DNA from: Xiphias gladius
Lineage: Eukaryota > Chordata > Actinopteri > Istiophoriformes > Xiphiidae
Reading direction: 5' to 3'
Assembly (NCBI RefSeq): GCF_016859285.1
Contig: NC_053418.1
Span: 25,317,829 to 25,381,828, forward strand
DNA: 64,000 nucleotides
This document shows, piece after piece, positions 32,997 through 48,850 of this stretch (its first letter is position 1; every line of letters starts with the position of its first letter). The translations under genes were made by a program, and so were the position numbers. The notes beneath the pieces are model-generated. The model did no database searches, had not been told where the DNA came from, and saw only the letters and a program-made list of their open reading frames with translations.

Positions 32997-33420
32997 CACC
33001 TACAGTCCGGCTCCCACCACACGAACCGGCCAAGCTAGCAACCCTGCTAGCTCAGCGTCGACGTAAGCACACAATGTTGGCTTGCTAACCTGCTAACGAG
33101 GCTGGAGATGTGCGGCTGAGCTAGCCAGACACTGCCGCCGACAACAAGAGCCGCCACGCACGCATAGACAATGCCTTCCGCTGATATAGTAAGTACAGCC
33201 TCGGGGAGCTTTAATCCTGCGCCGTGAAAACTCAAAGGAATTCACAGAAAACAGTCACCTCGTTCGCTCCAAAAGACCCCTAGGTTTTGGTTCTCCGCGG
33301 CCATGGTGCCAGTTACGCCTCTGAGACACTACATAACACAAAATGTGGACCCGTTACCCTTTGGTTTCGCACTGCTCCGCTAGCCAAGGTCTTGTGACTG
33401 CTCTGACGTCAGACATTACG
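32997..33420 (-). promoter_or_regulatory. pptc7: pptc7 5' UTR and promoter region
   Basis: GC-richer sequence upstream of the pptc7 ATG contains repeated GCTAGC motifs near 33034, 33047 and 33120 and no TATA box. This is consistent with a housekeeping promoter. The exact transcription start cannot be read from the sequence. The ppp1cc 3' end lies about 500 bases further on, so the two genes run head to tail. Confidence 0.4.
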
Positions 33421-33899
33421 CAATCTACGTTTCCTAATAAGGAAGTAACATTTTCCGTCAATTTAACGTTTCATTTAGAATAAAACCATGCGCTGAAAAA
33501 GTTTTATGGGGAGATACATGTTTTTGTGGACAAAATTAACTGAAAGTAGCCTTTTAAACCCTAAGAAAACATGACGAGATTTAAAAAAAAAAAAAAAAAA
33601 GTCATAAAAAAGGGGAAATAGACAATTCCTGAAAAAATATACAAATAAAAATTTTGCATTCTTTTTCACACATCTTGGACGATGTGCTCATTTCCCTGTC
33701 CGAATTGTACTTTGCACTATATTCTGTCTCCCCCTTGTGGGTGATGACTGGTGGGAACCCCTTTGGTTATTTTGTCATCCTGGGAAACAAGCATTGCAAC
33801 TTAATCTTGAATTTTAATTTGTATTGTGATTGTTCAAAGGCAAAAAAGTTTTAGAAACCAATGAAATCCAGATACCAATTTCCCCCTAAAATACACTCA

Positions 33900-34458
33900 A
33901 AGTTTATTAGAAAGATTTAGACATTACAAGAGTGCTTTCTTATTCATTTAATTTAGCACAAGACTTGTTTAAAAATGTGATGATGCAGTGTAGTCAATGT
34001 TCTATGACACAGACTGTAAATTAACTGTAGATAAAGTTTTACAGAAATAAACAGGTGTTTGTGACTTTCCCCATAGGTTTTATAGCCATTAATACCCATT
34101 ACTGACAGTGAGGGGAAAAAAATGAATGAATAAGACATGAAACAAACTGGAAAAATTGTGCACAGCTTCAAACAAGGCATTCCTGTGCATAAGTAGCCAT
34201 ATTGTTACATTTTTCCTGATTGAACAGTCATATGTGGCAAAGACTAGCTGCAAAATGGAGTGCAAAACACCTGAGGTTTTCATGGTGACATATCAATTTA
34301 CCCCTGTGGACAAAACAACAAAATATTTTGCTTTCATCTGGTAGGAGTGGATATCTTTTCAGTATTGGCAGCATGAAGGATAACCAATCCTTCAAATGCA
34401 GAAGACAAAAGCAGAACAGAGGAGTGAGACTCCGGCCATTTGTCCCCCACCCGGCCTC
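33900..34458 (-). other. ppp1cc: ppp1cc 3' UTR
   Basis: AT-rich sequence after the ppp1cc stop. A minus-strand AATAAA lies at 33903-33908 and gives a 3' UTR of about 560 nt. The transcript appears to end some 500 bases before the pptc7 promoter. Confidence 0.5.
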
Positions 34459-37696
<3,238 letters not shown>

Positions 37697-38060
37697 TGCA
37701 ACGTTAGCGCTGATAAAACCGACTCAGTCAAATCTAGGTCTTTGCGTTAACACACTTGTGAAAGCTAGCCCGCTAGCTATCCTAGCATTAGCTACCTAAT
37801 GTTAGCTTCGTTGATTTTCCGGCTGAGGGTAAAGATGTTGCTGTGACCCTGCTTCTGATTAGCTGCTCGTGGACGCTTTGGGCAATCTAATAACCTACTT
37901 AAACATCGCAGTTTTAAAAATTTCTACATCCAATGTTGGTTTTTGTTGAGAAACGGGGGACTAAAAAAATAAGCGTCAACCCCACTAGCCGTCAGCTAGC
38001 GATGATGACCCGTCTCTGTTTTTCTCTGCCGCACCTTGTACAGCTAGCCAGCTGCTTCAA
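37697..38060 (-). promoter_or_regulatory. ppp1cc: ppp1cc 5' UTR and promoter region
   Basis: Upstream of the ATG at 37694-37696 lies a dense set of GCTAGC, TAGCTA and GTTAGC motifs (37765-37810 and again near 37990-38050). More copies sit in intron 1 near 37490. No TATA box is visible. The transcription start is inferred only. Confidence 0.4.
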
Positions 38061-39540
38061 GGAGGCTGCTGGTAGCTGCTCCGCTGCTGCCCCCTACTGT
38101 ACTGGATGGAGAAAGACCCTTCAAGCCATTCAGATAAAGATGCGTTTGAGAGTGTAAAAAATTAGTGTTTAATTAGCATTAGTCCTCACAAATCACCCAT
38201 TTGACAGCCAAAGGACGACTAACAAATCGGTGTTTGAATTAGACTATGTATTATCCCATTAGCTACTTCATCGCCCTAACGAAGAATGGTAAGAATGGTA
38301 CAAGGTCAGAACCATGTTAAAGCACAACAATTACATTTACATTATTATCTATAAAACAACAATCACCTTTTACCAACACCAACATATTGTAATGTGCAGT
38401 AACGACCTAAAATGTATAGGTAAAGTTTGAGTATTTTACAGTGAGTTGGTGCCGTCAGCCTATATAATATCAGAGGATGGAGGTTTTTATGCAGTATCTT
38501 AATTACTGGTTAGTCCTGAACGATAATATTCTAGCGGTGACAACACGGCACTGAAAATGGCCAAACATTTACCAGGGAATTATGCAGCAATTACGGGTAC
38601 AAAAGTACAATTGACAGTGATGCAGAAATAAGTTTTATGACAAGCTATTGACTAAAAATCCGAGGATGGTAAGCACTGTTGTGTTCACAAGAAGCCAGCC
38701 TGAACACCAAAGTACAGCTCTCATGTGTTTTAGCAGTTATCATATATTGACAGAGATCAATTGTATACACTTCCTGTTCATACACTTGTTGTTTTCAGTT
38801 GCTAAATTTACTTTTCAGTGGAGAGTACTGCTATTAGACTTCAATGTAATGTGTAAGACACAAATTTTAATGTGAAAAATAAGTTTTACCAATTGATTCC
38901 TAAAACAACAAATAGTTTAGCCAGATCTATATGGAGTCTGGTTTAAAAAAAAAAAAAATAAAAAATCCCTTTAACAAATGTAACACAAGTAAACAGTATG
39001 GGATTCTTATTCCCATCACAAATTATCCGAAGGAAGTCTTAGGGGTTGTGAAAAATGTAAATCAAATACATACGTATGTATTGAAATCCTCTTCCGATTG
39101 ACTGTTGAAGTTCTAGAAAAAAATGGGGCACTTAGAGAAGGAAAGGGTGCATCCCTGAATAGACACTCTACTATCTTTGAAATCAACTCTGTAAGAACGT
39201 AGCTTAGGTCAGCCAGAGTTCAGTTGCTGGTTAATGAGGGGAAACTGCTCCCGGTGGCTAATAGACCTTTAACCTTTTTGATTGGACATACACATATCTT
39301 TTCATATTTTCTTCACAGTCAGCTCGGCACTGAAACTCAAATGACTATATACAAATAATTAAATATCAATACTGCAACTATGGGCAGCAAATCCACACAC
39401 AAATCTATCTTTGCGGAGCCAAATGGAAAAGAGTTATTGTTGTTTCTCACACTGTGATTATTTAACTTCCTCACAGGCCTCTTTGCCAGTGGGAAACTTC
39501 CTCCTCATCAAAACCTCATAGTTAAAGCCATGGTGCAAAT
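38061..39540. other. Intergenic between ppp1cc and myl2, no gene recognised
   Basis: AT-rich sequence without a convincing exon. In human CCDC63 lies here; no CCDC63-like coiled-coil reading frame was seen. Confidence 0.5.
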
Positions 39541-39541
39541 A

Positions 39542-40393
39542 TACACTGCCGGTCAAAAGCTTTAGAGCACCTCCATTTTTACAGTTGTTACTGAAATGTA
39601 CATAGTGTAATGTCTCAGTGTTTCTGAAATTAAAGCGTAGAACAGATAAATAATAAAGATTAAAAGAAGAAAGGGATCATGGAATCTTAAATCCTAAATT
39701 TAATCAAAATTTTTGACTCATCCAGGAGCTGAACACACTCTTGATGTTCTCTCTACAATGGAAATGAAACAGTGTTCAGAAAGTTCGTCCCAACACTGTT
39801 GCAGAAGTTCCCACAAATATGTTGCACTTGCAGGTTGCTTTGCTTCCACCATCTGCCCAGTTCATCCCAAACCAGCTCCATGGGGTTTAGGTCTGGAGAC
39901 TGTGCTGGTCTTCCATCATGTGAAGCCACCGTCTGGTTCTTTTCTTCTGATGTTTCGGGTTATTATCTTTCTGTAGGATGAACCCTGACCAACCAGTCTG
40001 TCTTCCTTTGTCCCCTGCCTTTTTCTCACCATCCTGATACCAATATACAGTTCTACTTCCTGCAGTACAGTATCGTCCTAATAATGCATCAGAGGATGTA
40101 GGAACACAGTTTGTTCCAACACTGCCTTTGCAACACACAGAGGGTTTATGAGTAATCAGCTAAAGTGGTTAACACATTTCTTGATCCCTAAAAAAAGGCC
40201 TTTTTATAATAAATTTACATTATGTTTTAGTTTATGGTGACTTAAACTTATGTATTTATTTATTTATTATACCTTGGGCAGTTAACCACTTACATTTGTT
40301 CCATTTAAGGTTATTCACTGAACCCAAACTGCTGAAATTTCAATAGAATACTGTTGAAATGGGGGTGTTCTAAAGCTTTTGACCGGTAGTGTA
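39542..40393 (-). mobile_element. Tc1/mariner-like DNA transposon remnant, about 850 bp
   Basis: The ends TACACTGCCGGTCAAAAGC and its inverted partner GACCGGTAGTGTA match over 27 of 29 bases, with TA at both outer edges as expected for TA target duplication. The interior carries decayed Tc1 transposase sequence on the minus strand: the region 39887-40138 shows a QKDNNPKH-type motif like the QxDNxPxH of Tc1 enzymes, and ATGGGGTTTAGGTCTGGAGA near 39870 is typical of the family. A full Tc1 is about 1.6 kb, so this copy has lost much of its gene and is not autonomous. Confidence 0.88.
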
Positions 40394-40447
40394 AATGTGT
40401 GTGGATCTTCTTCAGTGCTACTGCCAGTGATATCAACCCTCCCTTCC

Positions 40448-40780
40448 TTTATTCGTTCAGAAAAAAATATCTCATAGCATTTAATATAAAAACATATTAA
40501 ACATTTCCTTTTCTGTGGTCACATAAACTTTTAATTTAACCTATTATATATCAAGCAATTGTACATGTACCTAGTGTAACAATAGCTATAACTATACATA
40601 TTATAATAATTAATCAATTCATAATTAATACATAAATACACAATTCCAGGGGAAAAAATCATTGAAGTTGAAATCTTTAGCTCTCTGTTTCTGCTCTAGT
40701 TGTGTGCTCAAACACAGATCTCGGCACCAAAGTGACCCATTGCTTTATATGTCCAGAGGGAATTCTCAGGAATAATTGAT
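40448..40780 (-). other. myl2: myl2 3' UTR
   Basis: A minus-strand AATAAA at 40448-40453 lies about 330 nt past the myl2 stop codon and is the likely polyadenylation signal. No other feature is visible. Confidence 0.5.
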
Positions 40781-43700
40781 CTATTCTTGGTCTTTTTCTT
40801 CACCATGTGTGATGACATAGACCAGGTTCTTGTAGTCTAGGTTTCCTGCTACATCTGGAGGGAAAGCCTCAAACATCTGGTCCATCTGTGGGCGAGAAAG
40901 TAAAACAAAGTAAGAATTGTTGTATTTTTTACTGGATTTTAAAAAAGATTAAAAACGCTACTATGTATTGTAACATCTTCAGAGGTAAAGCTCTAACCTC
41001 CTCAGGGGAGAACCTGTCTGCCTGGGTCGTCAGCATCTCTGTGACACTGTGAAGACAAGCAGTGATGTTGAGCAGACCGGGCATTCACCTCATCTAACAG
41101 CAGTGTACTAGGCAGTTACTCACAAGTCTTTCTTCAAACTTCCTGTTCCCTCAGGATCAAAGACTTTGAAAGCGTTGAGAATTGTCTCCTCTGGGTCAGC
41201 ACCTAAAAATGAATAGTGGCAGCTCTGAGTTTGGTGGAAAATTAAAACAAAGGTAAACATCTTTTTTCCAAAAATGTCACGATCCTTTAAAAATTTGATT
41301 TACATATACACTCAGTTGTCAGTTTATTAGGTACACCTAGCTACAACTATTGCAGTCTAATACAACAGTCCTGCAGGTTTCAGTGTTCAGCTTTTGTTGA
41401 AACTGTGTTAAGGAGGAGTTGTTTCAACCGTATGATGATTTTGGAAGTTGTAGTTTGTTGTGCTGCTGAACTGTACTGCCTTATTTTGACAGGGGCTCCA
41501 ATTGTTTTGTCCACCTCAGTCAAATCATTGAGGGCAGGCTAAACAACAGACACAACTCTTTGTATAATGCAGCGCAGCTCAACAGCACCGCACACACACT
41601 ACATCCTCCAAAACAATCACACAATTGAATCAACACCTCTTTAACACAGTTTCAGCAAAAGCTGAACATTATAACCTTCATTTAAACTGACAACTAAGTA
41701 CATAATCATGTTCTGGGTTATACAGAACTCCCAGCCCACCTTTAAGTTTCTCTCCAAACATGGTGAGAAAGACTGTGAAATTAATCGGTCCTGGTGCCTC
41801 CTTCAGCATCTCATCAAGCTCCTCTTGCTTGACATTTAAACGGCCTAGACAAGGGCGGCAGATAAGTGGAAACAGGCTTTAGGGCTGCAACTAACAATAA
41901 TTTCCATTATTGCTTAATCTGTTACTTATTTTCTGGATTAACTGATTAGTTATTTGGTCAATAAGATGTCAAAAATAGTGGAAAATGCCCATCATAATGT
42001 TCCTTAAACCCGGCCTGCAGGTGACAGTCCAAGTCCCAAAGATATGAGAAGCTACAACTAGTGAATGTTTGGCATTTTTGTTTGGAAGAATGACTTAAAA
42101 GATTACATGGCTGTCAAAATAGCTTCTGTCAATCAACCAATTGCTTCAGCTCTAATAAGTTTCACAAGTGGGTGCGCTTATATGAAAATATGAATCCCTC
42201 ACAACACAAAAGAGACATATACAGACAAATAGACACATATGCAGTCCTACCTAAAGCTGCAAAAGTGTCTCTCAGGTCATTCTTGTCAATGAAACCATCT
42301 CTGTTTTGGTCCATGATAGTGAAAGCCTGCAGAAGTTTTATAGTTACATGCTGTTTCACCAGTGTGCACAGGAAGCATTGGCCACAGAGTAATCTGCTCA
42401 AACTCAATATGAAAGAAAACATTTGGCAGGGCACTGACTTCTTTGAACTCCTGAATCTGGGTCTGTTCAAACATGGAGAAGACATTGGAGCTGGCTCCCT
42501 CTGCTCTTTTCTTTGCTTTCTTGGGTGCCTGCAGGGTTTGACAATGACACTCTGATTAGATCCAATACTAATGGTACAATCATCACCTGGCTCTCGGCTT
42601 CAGCTTCACTCATTATCGGTTTTACTGTGACACATGCGCTTGTGATAACAAGCCAATGATCTGCAAAGTTACAGAGTACGGGGGGAATTAATTGCACAAC
42701 AGACAAGGTTTATACCGGGGCACGCATTTCATTAGGGAGGATTACAAACTGACAGTTTGTTATGGAAATATTTACTCAAGCCAGCAATTTTGTGAGAATG
42801 CAGACTAAGCCCGGGGAGGGTGTGGTCCGCTGCTTGCGGTCCCACAGTCCCAGGATCACATGAGGGATTATTCTATAGGGCCTGGGTGATGACAGGATGG
42901 TACACTGTGCCTTGTTTGATCAAAAATCCCTCAGAGGCAAGGATTACGTTGAGCTATTTACATGACTGCCAAGGAACTTTGAAAAACAGTGTAAGGGGAT
43001 GCAGAGCAATGACATCATATTGCTTGGATTCATGGGCCTCTCGACAGCTGCTGTCTAACCCTTGCTGTGGATTAGCTCTTGAGCAGTTGCATATCTCATG
43101 GATGGGACCTCTAGTGCTCAGCTTCATTTATTTCTTTATTTTGTTTTAAGAGGATTCATGAAATCATGGGATGTGAGGCAGAATTTGCTGTTCTTGGTGC
43201 TGCTTAGGGCAGATCACAAGGGGCCCAACACAAACTTTAATGTTCAAAATAATAAAACATAATTATTCTTGCCTCGCACCTGTTGCCCCTCTCCTAGTTT
43301 CATCTCCCGTCCTTTGCTCTTCCCGGGTCCTCTCCTCCCCTTTCCTTTCCTCTCCTCCCATTTCCTCTGCTCTTCTCCACTCTCCTCCTCTTCTGTCCTT
43401 GTTTTCACTCTTCTCCTTTTCTCTCCTCTCCTCTCCTCCCCTCTCCCATTTCCTCTCCTCTAATCTCTCCTCCTCTTCACCTTTTTCCTCTCCTGTCATT
43501 GTTTCCTCTCCTTCCCTCTCCATGCTACAATTACAAACTCATTTTTAAAACTTCATCATTGTGACTAGACAAAAATAATCAATAAGTCATCAATAGGACA
43601 ACTGGAGCACTGTCCTATTGATTATTTTTTTGTTGATCTATACTCAGTACCCATAACCATATTGACATGGAGTGTGTTGATTCATTACCATTGGCGTGAG

Positions 43701-43883
43701 GAGACCAAGAGTTACAAATCATCAAAACATGCTGTGACAGTATACTATATAAGTATATAATAAACTGTATATAATATATAAACACCATAACCATGCAGCA
43801 GAAACAGAATGTCTCCTTATAATCTGGTGGTACTGTAAACAATATTAAATGCAATGACGATGAAATCTGTGTCTACTCACCAT
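40781..43883 (-). CDS. myl2: Myosin regulatory light chain 2, cardiac/slow type, 7 exons, 168 aa
   Basis: MYL2 binds the neck of the cardiac and slow-muscle myosin heavy chain and tunes contraction when phosphorylated by myosin light chain kinase. Coding exons on the minus strand, 5' to 3': 43881-43883 (ATG only), 42439-42528, 42251-42326, 41740-41844, 41124-41202, 40998-41046, 40781-40885; 507 nt close in frame. An ATG-only first coding exon is usual for this family. The start [20 protein letters not shown] holds the kinase site (Ser14/Ser15), and EF-hand loop 1 is [12 protein letters not shown] at residues 37-48. The end HGEEKDQE is two residues longer than human MYL2; the DQE ending resembles fast-type MYLPF, but the body ([27 protein letters not shown]) is MYL2. 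Synteny with CUX2 agrees. Introns 3 and 4 carry small transposons, and intron 1 a long pyrimidine tract. Confidence 0.95.
41309..41700. mobile_element. Foldback MITE in myl2 intron 4, about 390 bp
   Basis: The left end CTCAGTTGTCAGTTTATTAG with GGTACACCTA is a familiar abundant fish element end. The right end TAAACTGACAACTAAGTA is its inverted copy. The inner arms TTCAGCTTTTGTTGAAACTG and CAGTTTCAGCAAAAGCTGAA also pair, so most of the element can form one long hairpin. There is no coding capacity. The superfamily is not certain from the sequence. Confidence 0.8.
41880..42154. mobile_element. hAT-like MITE in myl2 intron 3, about 275 bp
   Basis: The ends AGGGCTGCAACTAAC and CTTCAGCTCTA, with internal TAATCTGTTACTTATTTTCT, AAAATGCCCATCA and GTTTGGCATTTTTGTTTGG, match one of the commonest teleost non-autonomous elements. 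The copy is diverged and internally shortened. No coding capacity. Confidence 0.82.
43308..43527 (+). repeat. Long TCCTC-rich polypyrimidine tract in myl2 intron 1
   Basis: Roughly 220 bases are almost pure C/T on the + strand, made of irregular CTCCTC and TTTCCTC units, and so almost pure purine on the transcribed myl2 sense strand. Such mirror-like tracts can form triplex DNA. The long open frames within it on both strands come from low complexity and are not genes. Confidence 0.85.
43570..43632. repeat. Short perfect-arm inverted repeat
   Basis: Arms ATCAATAGGACA and TGTCCTATTGAT, each extended by AAAATAATCAATA / TATTGATTATTTT, flank a 10-base loop. It lies directly after the pyrimidine tract in myl2 intron 1 and may be a tiny MITE remnant. 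One ATCAATA is duplicated in the left arm. Confidence 0.6.
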
Positions 43884-43974
43884 ATTTCTCCAGTAGCTTG
43901 ATGAGGACTAAGCAGTATGCTTGCTGCTTTATGATGGAGCAGCACACAAAACAAGGGGTAGATATACTGACCCC

Positions 43975-44032
43975 TCTCCCCTCTATAATGGTGCATGCTT
44001 ATGGGCTATAAATACACCATGCCCTCTTTAGG
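43975..44032 (-). promoter_or_regulatory. myl2: Candidate myl2 core promoter: TATA/MEF2-like and CArG-like boxes
   Basis: On the minus strand GTATTTATAG at 44006-44015 fits a MEF2 site at 9 of 10 positions and could also serve as the TATA element. CCTAAAGAGG at 44023-44032 is a CArG-like SRF box with one mismatch. The spacing would put transcription start near 43976-43980 and give a 5' UTR of about 95 nt before the ATG at 43881-43883. MEF2 plus SRF control is established for muscle light chain genes; its use here is inferred. Confidence 0.45.
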
Positions 44033-44039
44033 CAGAGAC

Positions 44040-47000
44040 CCAGGTAAAAAGGACTATTCCCTCACCGCCACCAGCCACCATTGTCAGAGTTCATGAGATT
44101 TAGGGATAATAGCCAAACACACATGCCCCATTACTGAGACCCAAGAATAACAACAGGACATAGCTTTGGCTCAGAAAGGACAGTTATGTTTGTGACTGAC
44201 AGTTGCACTTGATGGGATCCATCATCCAGCTGTCCTGTTAGTGCTCCACATGGACCAAAACTATGCTCTGATGGGAGCTGTTTCTTGGTAGCAGAATAAA
44301 CGGAACTGGTAGCTATTGCTTTCTGAGCCCTGATAAGACATGATCATAAAAAACAGCATGCCATGCTGTGGAAAATGCTAGTGGGGCAAATTGTTCATAT
44401 GATGTGTTTCATGAACAATGTTTTTCACTTACAACAATGCTGGACCATAATTGAAACTTATGAGACTTAACTAGTTCAGACAGTGCTAGACTAGACAGTG
44501 CCACAGATCTAGGTTTTGTGTTCTTAACAAGCTAATAGAAACGTTCAATACATTAAATATAACAGTGTAGTGTATGAAGTGAATTTTTTTGATAACAGTG
44601 GACAGGTTTAGTTGTTTTCAAGTGAACAGTCAAAAATCAAAGTAGGTATATGTAAAGGTCCAATCCTAAATGTATTAACTTATTACTATGTGAGCAGTGT
44701 ATATTATTTGCACTCAATTATAGTGAATCCAACATGTGCATAAAAGCAATACCTCTCAAATTAATGAAAGCTAATAAAACAATACAAGCATAACTGAATC
44801 AACTTCACACACTCACAATGAACATTTTAAAGTCGCCCTCCACACAAAAATGTGTTTTGCTTATTGTCACTTCGCTTGGATGTCTGAGCGTCACTGTGCA
44901 GAACGATGTTTGAGAGAGCTCGGCACCAGAAGGCTGTCTGCACGTTGATCTGTCCAAGGGGGAAAGCTTCTCTGTGCTCAACCAAAATCTCCATTTAACA
45001 CACGTATGTGGGGACAGGATTCTGTGACATCACAACTTATTTGGAAGCCAATCATGGTCCAATATGCAAATGAGACAAGTGAGATGTGGAAACCTGAAAC
45101 CTCCAGTGAACACATGCTGCGAATGGACTTTTCATTGAAGAAGGAGACATCTTGTGTCATGTCATTCACCTTTTTAAATTAACAATATTTACACATTCAC
45201 AGATTCTGTATTTTTCAATCAGGAGGAGGGAATAGATGGAATTTTTATCAAGTCATTTTTGACAAACCCCATTACACAGAAATTTTTATTATTTTTATAA
45301 TGTTTTTTAATGTTTGAACTTTAAACGAGTATAATAGTAGCTGTTTTTAGATGGATGGTCTGAAAGGTCATCAAAGGTTTGCAGTATTTGATAAAATGTT
45401 TGAATGAAAGGATCGGTCCACCCAAATTAAAACACACACACACACACATATGATCATTTGAATTTTGTCTTATTCAGGCGTGACTGAAATACACCTCTTT
45501 CACAGCAAATAGGACCCTGGTATTATGAATAATGGCTCACAGGCGGGACTTACTGGAACACCGACGTTGTTAATGTTATTATTTCCACCTTGCTTTTAGA
45601 TACATCAAAATGTTTGTTGTGCAAAGGGTCAGATTTTCACAAGTAGCAAACAGTGACAGATGTTAAGCCTGTACAGAAGAATGACAACAAACACAGTGGA
45701 TAATGTTTAACAGTAAGGATTAATACTGGTCTTTGACCATTTATTTACCTATCTTGTCCAGTAGGTAGTGCTAGCAATCCACAGCATTCAACATCTAAAC
45801 TAACATGGAAATCTGATCTTAACTACACTGACTCAATTCACTGTTGTTTCTATGTTTGTAGCGTCACCTGATTTTAAATAAAAACTGAGTTATATAGATA
45901 TTCCTAGAAATCATTTTCAATAAAAGTCATCTGCATCATGCACCAAATGGGATATTATGTTGAAATAATTTCTATTCATAAAAATTGCAAGACATTATCA
46001 CATTTTCTAATGAATGTTTTACTAAACCCTTATATGGTCAACTAATCACCAACCCAGCAAAATATTCTTTTTAATACAGACAAAGAGCAGATGCATATCA
46101 CTTTGTGTTGGTTCAGCTACATAGGACATTTCCGTATCTGTGAGGGTAATGTAAAAAAACTGATATGATGTTCTGTATAACATACGGGTTTTAGCTCTGC
46201 TGTTTACATGAGTATATCAACAAAAGTGTGGGCCCCTCTCTAGCAGTAGAGACTCCAGGCTCTCATTGTAAAGAATACTTTTACCAGGTTAAAGTGAGTT
46301 TAATAAAAGATGACTACAATGCATATAAGTATAATTTCAAGACTTCACCTTGCTCCTGCTTTGGGCTACAATGTTGCACATTTGAGCCTGCTTTGTCAAA
46401 ACAGACACCTTTCACATTTTTGCAGGCCTTCATTCTGTTTTGTTTAAATTAACTTACAGTATTTGGTTATGTAACAGTTGAAACCAAGGTAAAAAAAAAA
46501 AAAAGACCAATACAGCTAAAACATTTACACATGGCAAAAGTAAATGGATTACGATCATACCATACTACCAGAGTCAGGGTGCTAAGGTCTTTGAAATCGT
46601 GTACATGTTGTCAGATTGTTCAGAAATTAATCTCTGTCCTACCGATAGTCGGACAGACCATTATAGTGGGTCTAAAAGAAAAATATACTGTATATATCCT
46701 CCAGGACAACAAGAGACAAGAGCTGGCATGGGACAATTTCACTTTTTACTACACTAAAATCCCCAAACAAGCCCAAAGAAGCTGCTATCACTCATCAACA
46801 GTATGACATTCTATTCAGTATTTTTAAAGAAATCCCTCATTCAGTGACCTCATCAAAACAATCATTTTCTTGCTCTTGGATAATTTCCCTTAAGTGCGCA
46901 CAGTCCTCGTTTTAAGTAACCAAGCATTACTTTGTAGATTAAGCTTTTTCAGAATAATACATTAATTTGAATGAGGTGACAAGGTTACTGGAAGAGGCCC

Positions 47001-48850
47001 GTCCTGCTTTGTTGATGACAGCGGTGGATGTGAGGCCAACGATTATATTCAGAAGTACAGAACTGATTGTGGCCAGATTGAGAAATTTTCCATAAGGCTG
47101 AATATGGATTCAGGGGCCTGGTAGACAAACCATCAGTGTGTGGAGGTGGAGATTGTGGGTTTAAGTTCCACCTGGGTCCCCACAGAGCCCGGTCGCTCTA
47201 CATTCCTATTGAGCCAGAACACAGTGTTCCTATCTGACATCTTTAAAGGTCTGTGATTACAAACACTTTGCTTGGTCTTTTGGTGAGAGCACGGTGTACT
47301 TTTAGGCATGGAGACAAGGTTGAAGATTCAGTCAAGAAAACAGCGTGTCCTTACTTGAAGTGTCCTAGACAAGGGCTCCTGACTGTTCTAGTGTCACTCT
47401 ATGCTCCAGCTGACCCTGCCCCTTTCACCCTTCTGTTGAAGTGTGTGTCTCGGTGAGTTACTGTTTATGAGGAAAGAATTAGTTAATTGCATAATGTGTT
47501 GTATAGTGATTAGATCCTTTACTCAAATGTTAATTAGCATAAATGCTTAATTTTGGCCATACCTTAACGAGTTGTAAAAATAAAAAACTTCTTCTGTAGC
47601 TCAGTTGTGAATGCTGGTCTTCTGACACATCTATCATTATTTGAATCTAGCATTTTAGCTTCACCCTAGAGCCATAAATAAAATGCAATGAGCAAAACTT
47701 TTAATAATATTCCTTCACTTTCCCCTTAGGTGTTTGTCTGTGGCAGAGGGATATGTCATTGTCCCCCAAGGTGCTACGAATATAACTCATGAGAATATTA
47801 TTTTCCACCTGGGACTGATTTTCATGAGGGATATCAGCTAGAAGCTACTGTACGCTGTGAGGCTGGTGCATGGTGTTCCATTGGTGGAACGTGGACTAAA
47901 CCACTGGTTTTGATGGATACCGTCACTCAGTGATAATGGCATAATTAATGGAGGAAATCACACAATGCCCATTTGCACGTAACCTTGTGTCTGAGACTGT
48001 GGTGTCAGCAGGGGGAGCACCTGGCATAGTGTTGTAGGAGTACAGCAGCCTACATGTGCTCCCTGACCAGAGGAATGAGTTATTTTAAGTAGACAAAGAG
48101 CCCCATCATGCTTTATTAAGTTAGACAAAGTAAAATATGTGCTAGTTTATATCTGCTTAGAATGTTGCCACCTTCAAATCATTAACAAATTTTTGGCAAT
48201 ATCATAAATAAAATTTTTTGTTCCAATCTAAAAGCATATTTTATGGTCTTATAATGTATGCACGCATAATTTTACATTCTTATTCTTTTCTATTAATACG
48301 AATGCACAAATAAGCAAAATAATCAATACAATCACACAGGTTTTGACCATCTATACAAATGAATCAACAAAAATCCAAATATAGTAAAAAAAAAAAAAAA
48401 AACCCAAAACATATCACAACATATGAAATGTTAAATCTTATCAAGTGGGGACTTAAACTTTTACAAATAATAATATCTAGCTATATTAAATGGTTTTTCA
48501 AAAATCATGTAAGAATAATATAAGCTACTTTAATAATGTTAATTTCCGCATAGCACTTTAAAAGACATTACTGAAAGAATGAACCTTGCAGAACATTACA
48601 GTTCACCTTACAGAAGTTATTTTAAATGTATTTTAAAAATATGGACATAACGTTCAATATGCGGATCTTCTGTCTAATTTGCAATGTAATGAGGAAAAAC
48701 GACATGTGGACTAAGCATCATCCTAATAACAGTTAGACTACATAATGTCGATAATCTATTTTAATTTCTAAATCGGCCTATTATTTTACTGTTCCATGTG
48801 CTGCTGTAATAAAGACGCCAAAAAAAGTAGGCTTGGCTAAATTCCCTGAA
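44040..48850. other. Intergenic between myl2 and cux2; possible decayed repeats
   Basis: No gene was recognised. The stretch about 44815-45180 (TTTAAAGTCGCCCTCCAC ... TTTTTAAATTAAC) and the short piece about 45410-45520 (GGATCGGTCCACCCAAATTA) sound like abundant fish repeat wording, but I cannot define ends or families. Small AC and A runs occur at about 45430 and 46491-46504. Open frames near 46228, 46531 and 47253 resemble nothing known. Confidence 0.4.

Noticed and set aside
32997-32999. GTG codon as the pptc7 start
   Set aside because: The next codon is an ATG at 32994-32996, and the family begins M-(L/F)-SVLSYGR, so the ATG is used.
43263-43523. Long Glu/Arg-rich (minus) and Ser/Leu-rich (plus) open frames
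   Set aside because: They are produced by the TCCTC pyrimidine tract in myl2 intron 1 and have no splice or family support.
47095-47200. tRNA-like B box (GGGTTTAAGTTCCAC) suggesting a tRNA gene or SINE
   Set aside because: No cloverleaf, A box at the right spacing or target duplication could be drawn. It remains at most a very decayed SINE.
46228-47456. Three open frames between myl2 and cux2
   Set aside because: They do not join by plausible splice sites and resemble no family. The composition matches intergenic background.
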